From positions 1 to 5,560 of the forward strand of contig JASHRR010000085.1 in the NCBI GenBank assembly GCA_030037185.1: a stretch of 5,560 nt of DNA. Reading direction: 5' to 3'. Of this stretch, positions 5,158-5,560 are shown piece by piece (positions within the stretch are counted from its first letter, which is position 1; each line of letters opens with the position of its first letter). The translations under genes and the position numbers were made by a program. This stretch comes from Xanthobacteraceae bacterium. Lineage in GTDB: Bacteria; Pseudomonadota; Alphaproteobacteria; Rhizobiales; Xanthobacteraceae. The notes under the pieces were generated by a model. It saw only the letters and a program-made list of their open reading frames with translations, searched no databases and was not told the DNA's origin.

Positions 5158-5560
5158 ATGCCTCCGCCAATCCCGGTCGTCCTCGCAGCGTATAATCCCG
5201 AGTGGCCGCACATGGCGGCGGTCCATGCTGACCGCTTGCAAACGCTCGGCTCAATCCTCGTGACAGTCCACCATATTGGCTCGACCGCGGTACCGGGATT
5301 AGCTGCCAAGCCAATCATCGATCTAATGCCGCTGGTAGACGATTTGGGCAACCTTGACCGAGAATGCCGGCGCGTGGAAGCGCTCGGCTACAATTGGCAT
5401 GGGGAGTTAGGTATATCGGGGAGACGCTATTGCACTCTTTCCGACGCGATGGGACTTCGCATCGTCCAACTTCATTTTTTCGAAGCGCATTCGCGCGAGG
5501 TTGTGCGTCACATCGCGTTTCGGGATTACTTGCGCGCACATCCCGAAGCGGCCATCGCAT
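5158..5560 (+). CDS. GrpB/UPF0157 family protein, cut by the window edge
   Basis: 134 codons are present with no stop before the window ends; family members are usually about 170 to 190 residues, so roughly three quarters is visible. The GrpB hallmarks are clear: VVLAAYNPEWPHM (7..19), VHHIGSTAVPGLAAKPIIDL (37..56), a glycine-rich stretch LGYNWHGELGISGRR, and RHIAFRDYLRAHPEAA at the truncated end. The family is related to the nucleotidyltransferase fold, with the GST loop and the acidic residue of IIDL corresponding to the active-site region. Some members are fused to dephospho-CoA kinase, but the reaction of stand-alone members is not established. The ATG at 5158 is the first start after an in-frame TAG at 5146..5148. 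No convincing ribosome site precedes it. Confidence 0.88.
   Translation, partial: MPPPIPVVLAAYNPEWPHMAAVHADRLQTLGSILVTVHHIGSTAVPGLAAKPIIDLMPLVDDLGNLDRECRRVEALGYNWHGELGISGRRYCTLSDAMGLRIVQLHFFEAHSREVVRHIAFRDYLRAHPEAAIA

Noticed and set aside
1..5560. CRISPR array, toxin-antitoxin pair or other defence locus
   Set aside because: No regularly spaced repeats, no small overlapping gene pair and no recognisable defence domain. DUF4037 and GrpB have a nucleotidyltransferase-like fold, but there is no antitoxin partner next to either.

Overview
The window looks like a piece of an alphaproteobacterial chromosome, most likely from the Bradyrhizobium/Rhodopseudomonas group. The reasons are high G+C with strongly G/C-ending codons, a perfect CtrA-type box near the left edge, and a small exported protein (1965..2582) of a type I associate with that group. 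The assignment is inference; there is no rRNA or marker gene to fix it.

The left third (1..1960) holds no intact gene. It contains a CtrA-like box (102..117) with nothing obvious to regulate. Next comes the wreck of a secreted lectin-like gene on the minus strand (about 1341 down to 414), with a frame break and two in-frame stops. A scrap of a serine-recombinase C-terminal helix-turn-helix follows (1527..1619, minus). The last element is what looks like the 5' part of a group II intron (1728 to about 1955, plus), rich in hairpins and cut off before any reverse transcriptase. This reads as a zone of decaying mobile and accessory DNA.

The right two thirds are ordinary compact genes. A 205-residue exported protein of unknown function (1965..2582, +) has an ideal Shine-Dalgarno that begins right at the decaying intron. 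It converges on an orphan ModA-like periplasmic binding protein (3591..2833, -), which has a recognisable promoter but no transporter partner in view. A DUF4037 protein (3827..4999, +) diverges from the binding protein. After a hairpin-bearing gap comes a GrpB/UPF0157 protein (5158 onward, +), cut by the window edge. DUF4037 and GrpB are both related to the nucleotidyltransferase fold, so two poorly understood members lie in tandem.

I did not find a convincing new multi-gene system. The points most worth checking are the intron fragment and its junction with the next gene, the eroded lectin gene, the orphan CtrA box and the DUF4037/GrpB tandem.
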